The notes under the pieces: model-generated
The model's input: the letters and a program-made list of their open reading frames with translations, nothing else
Told to the model about the DNA's origin: nothing
Database searches by the model: none
Shown here: in pieces, positions 33,394 through 43,993 of the stretch
How positions within the stretch are numbered: the stretch's first letter is position 1
Layout of the letters: each line of letters starts with the position of its first letter
Assembly (NCBI GenBank): GCA_022570795.1
Contig: JAKUDP010000023.1
Span: forward strand, 124,001 to 188,000
Source of the DNA: Sphaerulina vaccinii
Taxonomy: Eukaryota > Ascomycota > Dothideomycetes > Mycosphaerellales > Mycosphaerellaceae
DNA: 64,000 bases
Direction: 5' to 3'
Position numbers and translations under genes: made by a program

Positions 33394-33395
33394 TA

Positions 33396-35187
33396 CAACA
33401 GGAGACAACGTGGAGGATCCATGTCGTCAAGTTTGGTGGCTTGCTTTGCCAATGTTCCTGCACAGCGCCCTGCGGCTTACGCGTCCAAGAATGGAATGGC
33501 TCCAATAAACATGCTATCCGACGTCCACATCTACGCAATGGCAGAAGAACGTGGGAGCCTCACTGCTGACCGACTGGCGATGAGCAGTTCCTTCGACAAA
33601 GAAAACATGTTGTCGGCTTTGTCCCTCTGCCACGATGGGTCGAACGAAGTCTGGTTCCAAGAGCACGCCCAGCGGAGGTTTGGGAACAGTGTGGCGTGGC
33701 AGGCCTTTAATTTAATCCTGACCCCGGTACAAGACAAGGTGAGTTTTGGCACTGCGCGACACGCCAGAGAGCTGGAAGCGGCAGGATTCGTGTTCATCTC
33801 TGCTCGCCGGCCACTGAGAGCTGTCGATATTCTCCGTTCCCGGTGATGCGTGTGTTCCTTGCAGAGGTTGCAGCGTCTCACCTCGAGCGCCGTTTGCAAA
33901 GGTGGAGGAAGTGGTCGCCATTTTGCTGTGCAGGGTTTGAGCAAAACCACTCTGCCAGCTTGCAGCAAATGCAATCTCGCGTAGCACGCACTCCGGGCTC
34001 GAGTTTCTGATCGCGCACTCACCTCCCAGCGGGCGTCTGGACCGCGAAGAGTTCAGATCAGAAATTCACCTGTGCGAGCAACTGACAGCAGGCGCGACCG
34101 ACGATTCGCGACATGCGCGACAGCTGCAATGTATACAGCAAGGTGTAGATGTATCCGATGGCAGCAAAAGTATCGTGTGTGATAGTGCCTTGTTTAGATT
34201 CCGTTAGTTCCGTGTAGTGTGGCGCTTCCAATCAGGTACAGCATAGTGCAGCCGGCGTTCTCCATTCCATCGCTTGCCTGCGCTCTGTTCCTCTCAGTCA
34301 TCCAACACGGTGACCACCTCCCACCACCACCACCGACAGCACCAGCGACCGGCAGTAGTGAGCGCGCGCAAGGCCTCACGTACGAACAACTCACGCCGTG
34401 GTCGTCGCTTCCCCGCCGAATACTGAATCCATCTCGCGCGCCTTCTTCAACACGACCGCTAGGACCCCCTTACGGACTCCAGCACGACACTCCTTTGACC
34501 ACCGTCTGCTCACGACTTTCTGACCTTACGGCCTTGTAATACCTCGATCCATACTTCCTGTTGCTTCCCGAACAGGCATACCAGTGTCTGTCATTCTGCG
34601 AACGAGAGCGCTGAAAGAACGCGCCCATTGTCCGCCCATTGGAACCGAAACGAGCACATCAGCCGCGACATCACTCTCAAAGCACCTTGACGGTGTCTCT
34701 CATTGGTCTGGCACCGCAATTTGGCTACGAATACTACAGTCAAAGGAAGTGTTCTTTGTCTGCAGATTAGACGCGCCACGCGGGCCCTTTGACAGTTGCG
34801 GAGGTCTGGCAGACTCGCAAGCACTTCGCCTGTACACGCGCGAAGAACAGCCCTGACACTTTGCTATTGACATTTTTGCGCTCGAGTCCAACTACCGACA
34901 CTCCTTTTCGAGAAGCTACCAGGAACGAAGACGGGTGGGATGATCTGAGTCCGACCGACTGAACAGAAGACATCTTGGACGTTTTGGAGGAATAAGCAAG
35001 CGTTCGATTCCAGTGACATTCGTCACGTACACTCGTTTAAAGACCAACTTCAGACGGTACGCAGGACCAGGCATCGCGCGCATTAGAAGGAAAGGAGCTG
35101 ACATTGAGCAGATTCATACCTTGATCTCTTTCTTTTTGACTTTCAGCAATCACTAGATTGCTTCTGCATATATTAATATTCTGCATC
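33396..35187. other. intergenic region / long leader of the Msb2-like gene
   Basis: About 1.8 kb between the MITE and the Msb2-like start. A 165-codon plus frame (33349-33846) begins inside the MITE and a 163-codon minus frame (33531-34022) overlaps it; neither matches a family. The right part (34300-35187) is C/T- and A-rich and could be a long 5' UTR with short upstream frames, as expected for a signalling gene; this is inference. Confidence 0.45.
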
Positions 35188-38097
35188 ATGAAGACAACCT
35201 CATCATGGACAGCCGCGCTTGCGGTGCTGTCTATGAAGGGATCTTTTACCATCGCGGAGGCTGTGTCCGCTGGACTACAACCCGAACGGGACCAGTCACG
35301 ACCCAGATACTACTATCCAAAGCATGTGAAAAGACAGTGGCCAAACTTAACAGCAATAGCGGAGACTCTGAGCAATAACAACAACAATGATGGATCAACT
35401 TCAACGACCAGTTCCAGCACGACATCGAACTCGGCTCAATTCAACCCAGAGGAGCCTTCATCCTCGAGTACAGGATCCGCATTATATGATAGCATTATTG
35501 CTGCGCTTGGTGGCGACACAAGCTCCAGTTCCAGTTCTAGCTCAAGCACGAGTAGTCCGCAGAACAGCACGACAAGCAGCACAGAATCGAGCACGGAAGT
35601 ACCCCTTACGACTTCTACGAGCACTACATCCAGCGATACTTCGGGACAGAATGTATACGACGAATCATCAACGAGCTCGGAACCAGAATCCACCACTGCA
35701 AGTAGCAGCACAACATCGGACTCATCTGCTTCGAGCCAGAACGGCACTACAACCTCGACCGATTCGACCACATCCGATGGCACTACAACCTCTACCGATT
35801 CGACGACATCTGACAGCAGTGCATCTTCAGGACCTGCACCAGAAACTGAAGTTCAGCCAACTGCACCGGACTCTTCTACATCGTCCACCACTGATGCTGG
35901 TCTGCTCGGCACGGGCGGCCTCCTTGGAAGTGGAGGTCTCGTGGGAGGTATCCTGAACCCAACTACTTCATCGACCTCGACTGAAGCAACGCCGACGCCA
36001 AGTGGCACGGGCACTGGCTACAGCTATCTGCCTGCAGATGAGCCAACACCCACGCCGGCAGCATCGACTGACAGCACCTACTCGTACCTTCCCACGAACA
36101 CCACCGAATCTTCCACTCCAGTCATCTTCGTTGGATTGTCAACCACTTTCACAAGCACAATGGCAGTGTCATCAACCCCAACACCATCGAGCACTAGCAC
36201 CGATGGAGGGCTTCTGGGCAGCGATGGTCTCTTGGGAGGTATTCTGCCACCAGCGTCCAACAGTGGAACTGGCTCAACCCCAACAAGCACTCCCGGACAA
36301 GACTCATACGATCAGCCAGAGACCACGCCTGCACCGAATGCCACGCAACCAAATGCTACCAATGCCATCTCTTCCGTCTCAAGTGTAGCTTCCTCCGCCT
36401 TGTCAGGAAATGGCACTGGACTTCTCGGCCTGCCTGTCAACACAGCCTCGTCAGCACTTGAGTCTCTTGCTTCCTCCCTCTACTCGGACCTGGACAGTGT
36501 CATTGCCACCGCCACGGATGCATCAGTGACAAGCTCGCTCGCCTCTGCCTTCTCGAGCATACTGTCAGATGCTGCCTCCTCTCTCGCGCAAGCTTCGACT
36601 ACCGCAGCATCAGTGAGTGCAACAGCCACTGGCTCGTTCACACTGAGCACTATCACTGGCTCATCAGGTCTTACCGTGGTCCCTGTGCCTCTTCCAACAG
36701 ACACCACAGCAAGTGCAACCGCCACTGGAAACTCTTCCATCATCACCACAAGCTCTTACTCGGCTACAACGACTGGTCCTCAATACACATACAACCCAAG
36801 CGACAGCACCAGTTCCGGCTTTGCATCGATGACATCTGGCGCTTCCAATGTTTCAACTGTGCCAACCATCACAGCGACCACTGGCTCGAACTCGTCTGTC
36901 GTCATCACTTCGCCGACTGAGTCAATCTCATATGCCCCAACGACCACGGAGGAGCTCTCGACAACGAGTGAGACTTCGTCTTCGGCGTCTGCCAGCGAGA
37001 CCACTGCCAGTGAGACAGCACTATCGACCACTTCGACGGCACCGGTGTCTATTGTGCCAACGGCCACCAACACTGAGACGAGCATGAGCATTCCAACGTC
37101 ACTCGTCTTTGCGCCAACGACCACGCCTCCACCAACAACTACGACTTCCGGAACGATTGTACCAGTGGATAGCAGTACTTCAACAGCTTCAAGTGGCTTG
37201 CCTACCGCTATGCCTCGCCTGGTTCAACCACCTGGCGGCATGCCTACACCTCCAAGCAACACCACACTGATCCAGGTCGGCTTCAATTACGGGCTTAACT
37301 ATCCCTTTGTGGTCGGCACCGAGAACTCAGCCAACCAGATCTTCACCTACCTCCCACAAGGTATCGCGTATGCTCTAGGCCTCAGCACTGACAAGGTGAC
37401 CATGAATGGACTGATGCCGTATGACACGACCAAGTCACTGAACTACATTACCACGCTGGCACAGGCGTACATCCCAGCGGATCTTGTCGAACAGCTGCAG
37501 CTGGATCTTCACACTCCAGTCTCGGCGGCCTACAGCAGTCCAGATGATGCTGTAAGAATGCTCATGTCCATGATCAATCCTACCATTCCGATCCTCCCAG
37601 GCGCGAACTTGGACGATGGCACAAGCTCTGGAGCCAACTCGTACAACGACCCCGAGTCAACATCGTCTGGCTCTGGTGGCGACGGAGCACCTATCGGTGG
37701 CGACTCTGGCAGCTCACAGAAAGTCAAAGGCACTTCTGTTGGCATTGGAGTTGGAGCCGTCATGGGCGCAGCTGTCTATGCCGCTGCCATGGTCTACGTT
37801 GCCCGCCGTTACCGAAACAAGAGGAAATCTCACAGGCGCGCTAGCTCGATTGGCACACACGGCGAGATGAGCCAAAGATCTCCTGGTACTCCCGGCACAC
37901 TAACAGGTGGCATGGGCGGCTACTTCATGTCGGGTGCCAATGGCATTCGAGGATCAGGCTCTTCGAGAGGTAGTGGTGTAAGGAGCGGAAGTGGCAGAGG
38001 AAGCAGGAACAGTGCTGGTAGCAGCAACAACCGCAGTGTACGGGAACAAGGCATCAGCGCTCCTGTCATGGCTGAGAACAGTCTGGGATGGAATTGA
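35188..38097 (+). CDS. Msb2-like signalling mucin (osmo/surface sensor)
   Basis: Single exon, 969 aa from the ATG at 35188. The open frame extends to 35158, but the later Met gives the better signal peptide: MKTTSSWTAALAVLSMKGSF. Residues ~60-670 are an extended Ser/Thr-rich mucin region with a 36-nt tandem duplication and two Gly/Leu-rich blocks (GLLGTGGLLGSGGLVGGIL and GGLLGSDGLLGGIL). Residues ~690-800 form the Msb2/Hkr1 homology domain: IQVGFNYGLNYPFVVG, FTYLPQGIAYALGLS, MPYDTTKSLNYITTLAQAYI, LQLDLHTPVSAAY, MINPTIPIL. One transmembrane segment (~851-872, VGIGVGAVMGAAVYAAAMVYVA) precedes a basic RRYRNKRKSHRR stop-transfer and a ~95-residue Gly/Ser-rich tail. In fungi Msb2 feeds the Cdc42-Ste20-MAPK cascade for filamentation and host-surface recognition; cleavage of the mucin is usual. 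Confidence 0.9.
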   Translation: MKTTSSWTAALAVLSMKGSFTIAEAVSAGLQPERDQSRPRYYYPKHVKRQWPNLTAIAETLSNNNNNDGSTSTTSSSTTSNSAQFNPEEPSSSSTGSALYDSIIAALGGDTSSSSSSSSSTSSPQNSTTSSTESSTEVPLTTSTSTTSSDTSGQNVYDESSTSSEPESTTASSSTTSDSSASSQNGTTTSTDSTTSDGTTTSTDSTTSDSSASSGPAPETEVQPTAPDSSTSSTTDAGLLGTGGLLGSGGLVGGILNPTTSSTSTEATPTPSGTGTGYSYLPADEPTPTPAASTDSTYSYLPTNTTESSTPVIFVGLSTTFTSTMAVSSTPTPSSTSTDGGLLGSDGLLGGILPPASNSGTGSTPTSTPGQDSYDQPETTPAPNATQPNATNAISSVSSVASSALSGNGTGLLGLPVNTASSALESLASSLYSDLDSVIATATDASVTSSLASAFSSILSDAASSLAQASTTAASVSATATGSFTLSTITGSSGLTVVPVPLPTDTTASATATGNSSIITTSSYSATTTGPQYTYNPSDSTSSGFASMTSGASNVSTVPTITATTGSNSSVVITSPTESISYAPTTTEELSTTSETSSSASASETTASETALSTTSTAPVSIVPTATNTETSMSIPTSLVFAPTTTPPPTTTTSGTIVPVDSSTSTASSGLPTAMPRLVQPPGGMPTPPSNTTLIQVGFNYGLNYPFVVGTENSANQIFTYLPQGIAYALGLSTDKVTMNGLMPYDTTKSLNYITTLAQAYIPADLVEQLQLDLHTPVSAAYSSPDDAVRMLMSMINPTIPILPGANLDDGTSSGANSYNDPESTSSGSGGDGAPIGGDSGSSQKVKGTSVGIGVGAVMGAAVYAAAMVYVARRYRNKRKSHRRASSIGTHGEMSQRSPGTPGTLTGGMGGYFMSGANGIRGSGSSRGSGVRSGSGRGSRNSAGSSNNRSVREQGISAPVMAENSLGWN
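35743..35814 (+). repeat. 36-nt tandem duplication in the mucin region
   Basis: Two adjacent 36-nt units (35743-35778 and 35779-35814), nearly identical, encode TTTSTDSTTSDG-like Ser/Thr repeats in the Msb2-like gene. Such units expand and contract in fungal mucins. Confidence 0.85.
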
Positions 38098-39837
38098 GCT
38101 TGTTGAGTTCTCGTATACAGGCGCATGTGCATACTTTTAAATCAGAAAAAGGCGATGTGTAAAGTCGAAAGACCTTACAGCGATCGAAGTGAATGAACGA
38201 GGGAAGGCGATTATACCAGGCATGTGTGCCACCAGACAGCAACTTTTCTCATTATCATCAGTCAGATGTTCGATGTTCACGTGTCTCTTTTTGCAGCACG
38301 TGTAGTCATCAGCTCTTTTTGTACATAGGTACGAACAATTCTCTCATCCTTCATCAGTCCATCACGCACGCCATGAGTCTAGACCTGTGTCTGCATTCCG
38401 GTCGTTTCAAGTTGCCTTGCTTCGAAACCATCGCTCTGATCAGCATAAATGACGTGCATCCAACCTTGGAGTCATGTCGAAGTGTGGCTGAAGAGATTTG
38501 ACTTCAAATGCCGAAGCAAAGGAGATGTTTCATGTAGGCCTGTTAAGCTCTGCGACGGACAGGGTTGTGGAGGTCTGGACTGTTGTTCACAAATTCATTT
38601 CTACAGCACTTCACTCCACTTCGCTTCCGTTTCTAGCCTGAGCAATGTGCCTCCAGATCGTTTATTGGTATACAGCCGTTGCCTTCCACAAGACAAGGAT
38701 GGTCCTACGACGAACGATCAGTATGTGAGGCTCTAGAAGCATTCTTGAGCTTCTTAAATCTCTGCAGTTGTGCCAGTTGCCAGCTGTTGGAGCATCTTGT
38801 GGTAGACACGCTCCAGATTTCCCGGCGGTGTTTGGTGTGCCGACACGACATGTCTGTGTACAGGAGTCAGAGATTGAGCGAGAGACTTGGTTATGGACGA
38901 CGTACCCAAGGTCCCTTCTGAGCTTGGCAGCTGACTACGAGGAGCGTGATGATGGTGATGGGGATGAACATCTTGGGCTGTGGTGTACGACTGCTGGTAG
39001 ACAGAAAAGTGGTTACATCGTAGGAGGACGGTGCATCACCTCTTTTATCTCATTCTTACTATGCCACTTCTTGCTATACTAGTGGTCAGTGATCAGCAAC
39101 TTGTCTTGTTAGAGTCTTGAGCACTATCATTCAGAGCCATCAGGAACAATATCTTTGGTCGTGGTGCTTTGCAAGTGCTGACTTTGACTTGATCGAATGT
39201 CTTAGATTGCCGTATGGTCGTACTTCGCCAAGCTATCGATTCACCAGAAGTAGATCCGAAGTAACGACACCGGAGGTTTTGCGAAGCACCACGGATATGT
39301 AAGATTGATATACTGAAGATCTTCAGAACTTGTCGAAGCACCGTCAGGTCCTTAGACCTCGATACTCTTGCACCCATGGGTGGTGGCTGATAGCACTGGT
39401 ATGCACCTCCAATGCCGTAGTCGTTCAAGAATCCATAGCTCAGTCAGTAATTCATCGGCAGAGCTGTTGCCTGACATAGGAATGTGGCCTAACGACCTTG
39501 ACGAGATAGATCGTTGGAGTGAGAATTCCCTCCGCGACCAGTCAGTGTGCCTCATTGTTGCAAGCGACCTTCTCCTATTGTCTTCTGTGCTTTTCGTCAG
39601 GATCGGTGTCAACTTCACTCGCCAGTTGTCTGAGCGTGCGTGGCTAGCCAACAAGTCATCTATCTTGCTCTTTTTGGGGGGAAATTCTCTGTCTGCATGG
39701 CAGGGACGATTGTCTTGTCGTTCTCTTTCGTCTTGTGCCTCTTCCTCTGATCGTCACGGTGTCTTACTCAGCCAGGAATCGGAACCTTTGACACTGTCTA
39801 CGCAGACTTGCATACAGGATGTGATGCCATTACAGTA
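38098..39837. other. intergenic region
   Basis: About 1.7 kb downstream of the Msb2-like gene. Plus-strand frames at 38768-39082 (104 codons) and 39368-39985 (205 codons, overlapping the candidate region on the other strand) have no recognised motif. The short stretch at 38810-38960 (APDFPAVFGVPTRHVCVQES, then ETWLWTTYPRSLLSLAADYE) reads like coding sequence but I cannot place it in a gene. Confidence 0.4.
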
Positions 39838-41038
39838 TTACCCCGGCAGGATACGTTTTGCGAGCAGACAGAGACATTGGGTGCCAGTAGCGTCCGTCGC
39901 TATGTTTTGTGGCTCGCGAGGGAACACGGGAGGCAGGGCAAGTCTCGTCATACAAGGCCGGTGGAGCATGACTTCGTTACCGTGAGTATTGAGCGAAGAA
40001 GCCGCAGTCTGGTACACTGTCCTGGTGTCCAGCACGTGACTTAGGAGTGAGATGTATTGTAGCATAGGAAGGAGGTACTGTGAGGCATCACTGTCGTCGC
40101 TTCGGTAGGCTTGCTCATCGTGCAACATCGGGCTGCAGAAGTCTTTTAAGACGCATGCGTGGCAGGCATCGACATACTGCAGGGCTTCTGATCTGGCCTC
40201 TTTGATACTCCAACTCAAGGCAGTGCGTGTGAGGACCTTGATTGGTGCTTCCTGCTTCCTCGGTCCTGATGCCCATGGCGAATACTGACGCTGGTCTTCG
40301 TGAAGGTACGTGTAGCGTTGCGCAGAGCGGCGCACGTCGCTCGAATGCGAATAGAGATCTTCGTCATATGCGCGCGGTTCCGATTGCTGAGGGAGTTCCG
40401 CTTGTATGCTTTGCCTTCGAATCGCTTCGACAGGCGCGGCCGTATGCGTCGCCGACATCCCTTGTTGCCTGCAAGTACTGACGAGCGAAGAAGTGGGCAA
40501 GTCTTGACGCCATTGGCGCATTGTATAGCCAGTGCGGCGATACTCGCCACTTGTGTCACGACACTGCTCATCCCACTCAGGCCCGTCTATTGGAAGCTTG
40601 GCTCTCGTACTTGTCGATGATCGGAGGCTTGACGTGGGCAAGGTTTCCGTCCCTCCCGAATCAAGTCTTCACGAGGTCAGATGGAAGACATAGATCTTCC
40701 AAGCGATTCGTGCGATCTTGTGCATAGTAACAACCACGCTGGCGCAAAGGTGGAAGGACGCACCCGCGATCGTGGCACTTGTGTCTTGATGTCAAGCATA
40801 GCGTACTCTTGGGCAGACTTCGCTGCAAGCTAAGCCGACATAGCCTGGTCGTCGGGTATGCGATTCGCTCAAGCTGTTGATCATCTGCTGTGCTGGCTTT
40901 GATGAGCATGCGGAAATCATGTTCACTTACATTAGTTCTCCAATAGCTACTGTGATGATCCGGGTAACTGGGCAGATTATTGGAAGTCATCAGTTTATGC
41001 GAAGCAGAGACTTGAAAGCCTGCATGTCTACGTATCAA
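39838..41038 (-). CDS. possible multi-exon hypothetical gene (structure unresolved)
   Basis: The minus strand holds a 267-codon frame (40641-39838), whose first ATG is the MRQWRQDLPTSSL methionine, and upstream a second frame (41038-40661). The length is more than chance would easily give at this base composition, and the codons alternate charged and polar residues in a protein-like way (EPRAYDEDLYSHSSDVRRSA; ACHACVLKDFCSPMLHDEQA). In the upstream frame, SSYWRTN is followed by a perfect GTAAGT donor and, 57 nt on, a CAACAG acceptor. Next comes a Cys-rich stretch (HKCHDRGCVLPPLRQRGC). How the two parts join is unclear, because the upstream frame ends at a TGA after DLVKT. No family is recognised; it could be a decayed gene. 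Confidence 0.3.
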
Positions 41039-42377
41039 AGCCGCAACTGATGTCGAACTTGGCGCATCAGCTATCCTGTCGTAAAGAAGAGACCTTTCGG
41101 CAGCTTGTCCGCCTCGCTGTTGTCTGCCAGCAACTGGAGTGTGGCCACGTGCTTGTAAGACACTGTCGAACAGGAGAAAGCCTATCCATGACGAGCAGTT
41201 CGCGTGGAGGTGCTGGTACGGGCCGTCATGTTCGTGATTGATGTGTGTGCAGATGTGAGCTGTGATCGCCTACGGCGAGCTCCATTCTAGGTCAGACAGG
41301 CACGTGTGCTGCGGTAGAACAATCGCCGATATGCAGTAATATGCCGCTAAACGCAGGGGACAGCTGCAGCGAACTCTGCGAGCCGAACAGCCTCGACTTT
41401 GCGGATCAGGAAGTGCTTGCAGTGTGCCATCGTTATGCTCTTTGCGTTGGCTTGAGATGACTGATCGGCTTCGGTGCTGTCGTAAGGAGTGGCTGAGCAT
41501 AATAGGATGATGATGTGCCATGCCAGGCCCTGCTGTCGTTGCGCTGGCAGGTGGATGAAGTGTGGTTCGAAATTCGAGGCTTCCCGATCGGGCCGAGAAT
41601 CCGTCTCGAGTCTCGAACGAAGGCAGGCACGGGCACGAGCACAAACAGATCCGAACCAAAACTGCGATCATCTTGCAGCAGCCATGGAGGCCTCAAGAGG
41701 AGTCCTTTGTGTCGCTGGCAAACGCAGGTGAGAGCCGTCTCGGAGAAGGAGTCTCACCTGGGGAGCAGATTCTTCTTTGGGGGTGGCTTGAGGAGCAAAG
41801 CGATTCGCTGCGGCCATGTCACTCTGCAGGCAGGGAGGGAGGGTGGCGTGGCGTGGCCCAATTGCGAGGCGCCGCATCTGCTGGCTGCATATCGCACTTC
41901 TGACAGCGCTTGGATAGGTTCGGACGCACTTTTGACTGCAGGCCACAGTAAGCGGTATAGGCGCCGGCCCAGTCTCTCCTCTCGCGACCGACTGCAGGCG
42001 CAGCATGATCCTCCTCACTGCTTTACCTAGACAGTAGTCAGGAGCGCCTCCTCGTCCGCAGCGACATCGAATACCGACTCCGACCGGCAGTATGACAGCG
42101 CGATCAGCATTACGTTGCAGCATGTCTATCACTATAGCTTCGAGTCAATAGCCCCTGCGGATGAATCCGCCCGAACGACTACACTTCTATATACCAAGGA
42201 CCGAGCGAAGGGCGCTGTCGTGCGACCAGCTATAGAACCAGACACACTTGCGCAGAGGCGTCATCTGGAACCATTGCGCCAGATCTGGACTTCCACAAAG
42301 TGCTAGCTACAGCATATGACCTAGCTCGAGCTCGACTATCTGCCATTCCAGCCTGCTCCTTCGAGTAGCTGCCTCTC
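41039..42377. other. intergenic region
   Basis: About 1.3 kb upstream of the conserved gene at 42378. It contains a G-rich tract (41833-41851). Long overlapping frames (41515-42030 plus, 41668-42132 minus) face each other and are not protein-like. Presumed promoter and leader. Confidence 0.5.
41833..41851 (+). other. G-rich tract, possible G-quadruplex
   Basis: GGGAGGGAGGGTGGCGTGG: three G3 runs separated by single bases and then a GG. It could form a two- or imperfect three-tetrad quadruplex about 530 nt upstream of the next start codon. Structure only; no function shown. Confidence 0.4.
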
Positions 42378-43993
42378 ATGGCGCCTCTTCACCATCGCCC
42401 CGAAATCGACGACATGCGACTGGCCTTTGACTCTGCCTTGAGTCAATCAGAGCAAGATAGCACGCGGAGATCATATAACACATCGCGGTCTGGCAGCGAC
42501 AGATCCTACCAGACAGCAGCCACAGAGTACTCGCAGCACTCTACAAAGCGGCCGGCTCGCATACATTATGCTACCAGTGGAGCTACACCACAGTACTTTG
42601 CAGACAGACAGCCACAGGAGAGTCCGCGAAGCTCGATTGAGTCTTGTGCTTCGACAGTTGCCAGTGAAGAGGAGATCCAGGAAGATCTTCCCTTGCCAGA
42701 CTTCGATGTGCCTGAGTATGTTCCGCAGAAGGGAGGCTCAAGCGCGATCCCTGCGACGCCAGCAGACTTCTCTGAGCTCTTCCCGTCACGTCGAAGGTTG
42801 TTGATTGGCCATGACGACTCCATCGATGGTAACATGAACTTGCGCATAGGAACTGAAGTCAACATTCGTGGCCAAAGAAGGACAATGACTTTGTTCCATC
42901 TCCGAATGCACGAGCTTCGCGAGCGTGAATTTTCACTTCGGAGGTACTGCCGCGACAGTGGACGAGAGGTTTGTCACTCGGCGCGTACGCTTGAAAAGGC
43001 ACCTTCCAGGAAGAGACCAGGCTTGACACGCTCATTGAGCGATGCTCTGAGTAGCCTGCGTTCGAAGTCGGAGTCCAGAACATCCACATTGGCAACGACC
43101 ATGAAACGCAGTGACTCCGGTTATGAATCCTCTCTGAACTCTTCCATCGACGTCGACCAGGACGACCGAGCGAGTTCGGCGAGCGCTACACCCAGACAAC
43201 AACCTAAGGTTGTAGTACCAAACTCTATCAGGCTCGAGTTCTCAAATTACGCCCAGGTTGAGGTCAGGCGCACTGGAGTGAAAGGCAGCAAGCGCTACGA
43301 ATTTGAGTACTGGGGCATCAGCTATAGCTGGCGGCGCACGGTTCGAAAGCACGGCGATGCTACATCACTTTCTTACCAGCTGACAAAGGCTGGGAGTGAC
43401 CGCGCATTGGCACATATCGTATCATCAGCGCTCACATCCGCGCAAGCGGAAGAAGAGCGTCAGTTAGGAGGCTGGATCCCGCCTTGTTCGATGTGGCTCG
43501 CGGATGACAGCGTCATTCAGGGCCAGAAGGATGTCGCAGAGTAAGTCTTGCAAGGTTCCCGGATGTCGCTGAGTTCTGTCTCGTGACGGAGTGCGGAAGG
43601 AAGTCTGCGCTGGTCTGCTGAGGACTTTTTGGCGGTCAAGCAAGCTCTTTAACATATCCGTCCGAGCGAGTACCTGCAGATGGGCAGTGTACATCCGTGA
43701 CTCAGGTTCCCGTCTCCATTGTCCACCTTGCTGACAGAACTTCTAGTGTTGTAGTCGCTACCGGGTTGATGGCTCTTGTCGACGACGCCATCAAGACACA
43801 CTTCAGCACGAGACCAACGCTCGAATACATCGGACCGAAACGATTCATCAATGAGATCTTCAAGCGCGAGACTAGTAACCAACACAGTCGACAATCATCG
43901 CGCGATCAGGCAACCCGGCCTTCGAGCCGTGATACAGACACAAGTACTACCGGCTCGCGCACAGCGGCAAGGGCGGTCTACACTGCGATTTGA
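42378..43993 (+). CDS. conserved fungal protein of unknown function
   Basis: Two exons (42378-43540 and 43738-43993) with a 197-nt intron (GTAAGT...CTGACAG); 472 aa. The splice joins KDVAE to TSSVVVATGLMALVDDAIKT; the nearer acceptor at 43715 would hit a stop. The disordered N-terminus leads into FPSRRRLLIGHDDSIDGNMN, then TLFHLRMHELREREFSLRRY and CRDSGREVCHSAR. After a Ser-rich linker comes a second conserved half (IRLEFSNYAQVEVRRTG; YEFEYWGISYSWRR; GGWIPPCSMWLADDSV). The same order of blocks occurs in an uncharacterised protein family found across Pezizomycotina. No catalytic motif, signal peptide or membrane segment is visible. The second half has the alternating pattern of a beta-rich domain. 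Confidence 0.88.

Noticed and set aside
33349..33846. 165-codon plus-strand frame
   Set aside because: Starts inside the MITE right terminal region and has no recognisable domain; a frame on the other strand overlaps it.
35003..35023. GTTCGATTCC-like B-box suggesting a tRNA
   Set aside because: Flanking bases do not form the T-stem, and no acceptor or anticodon arm can be drawn.
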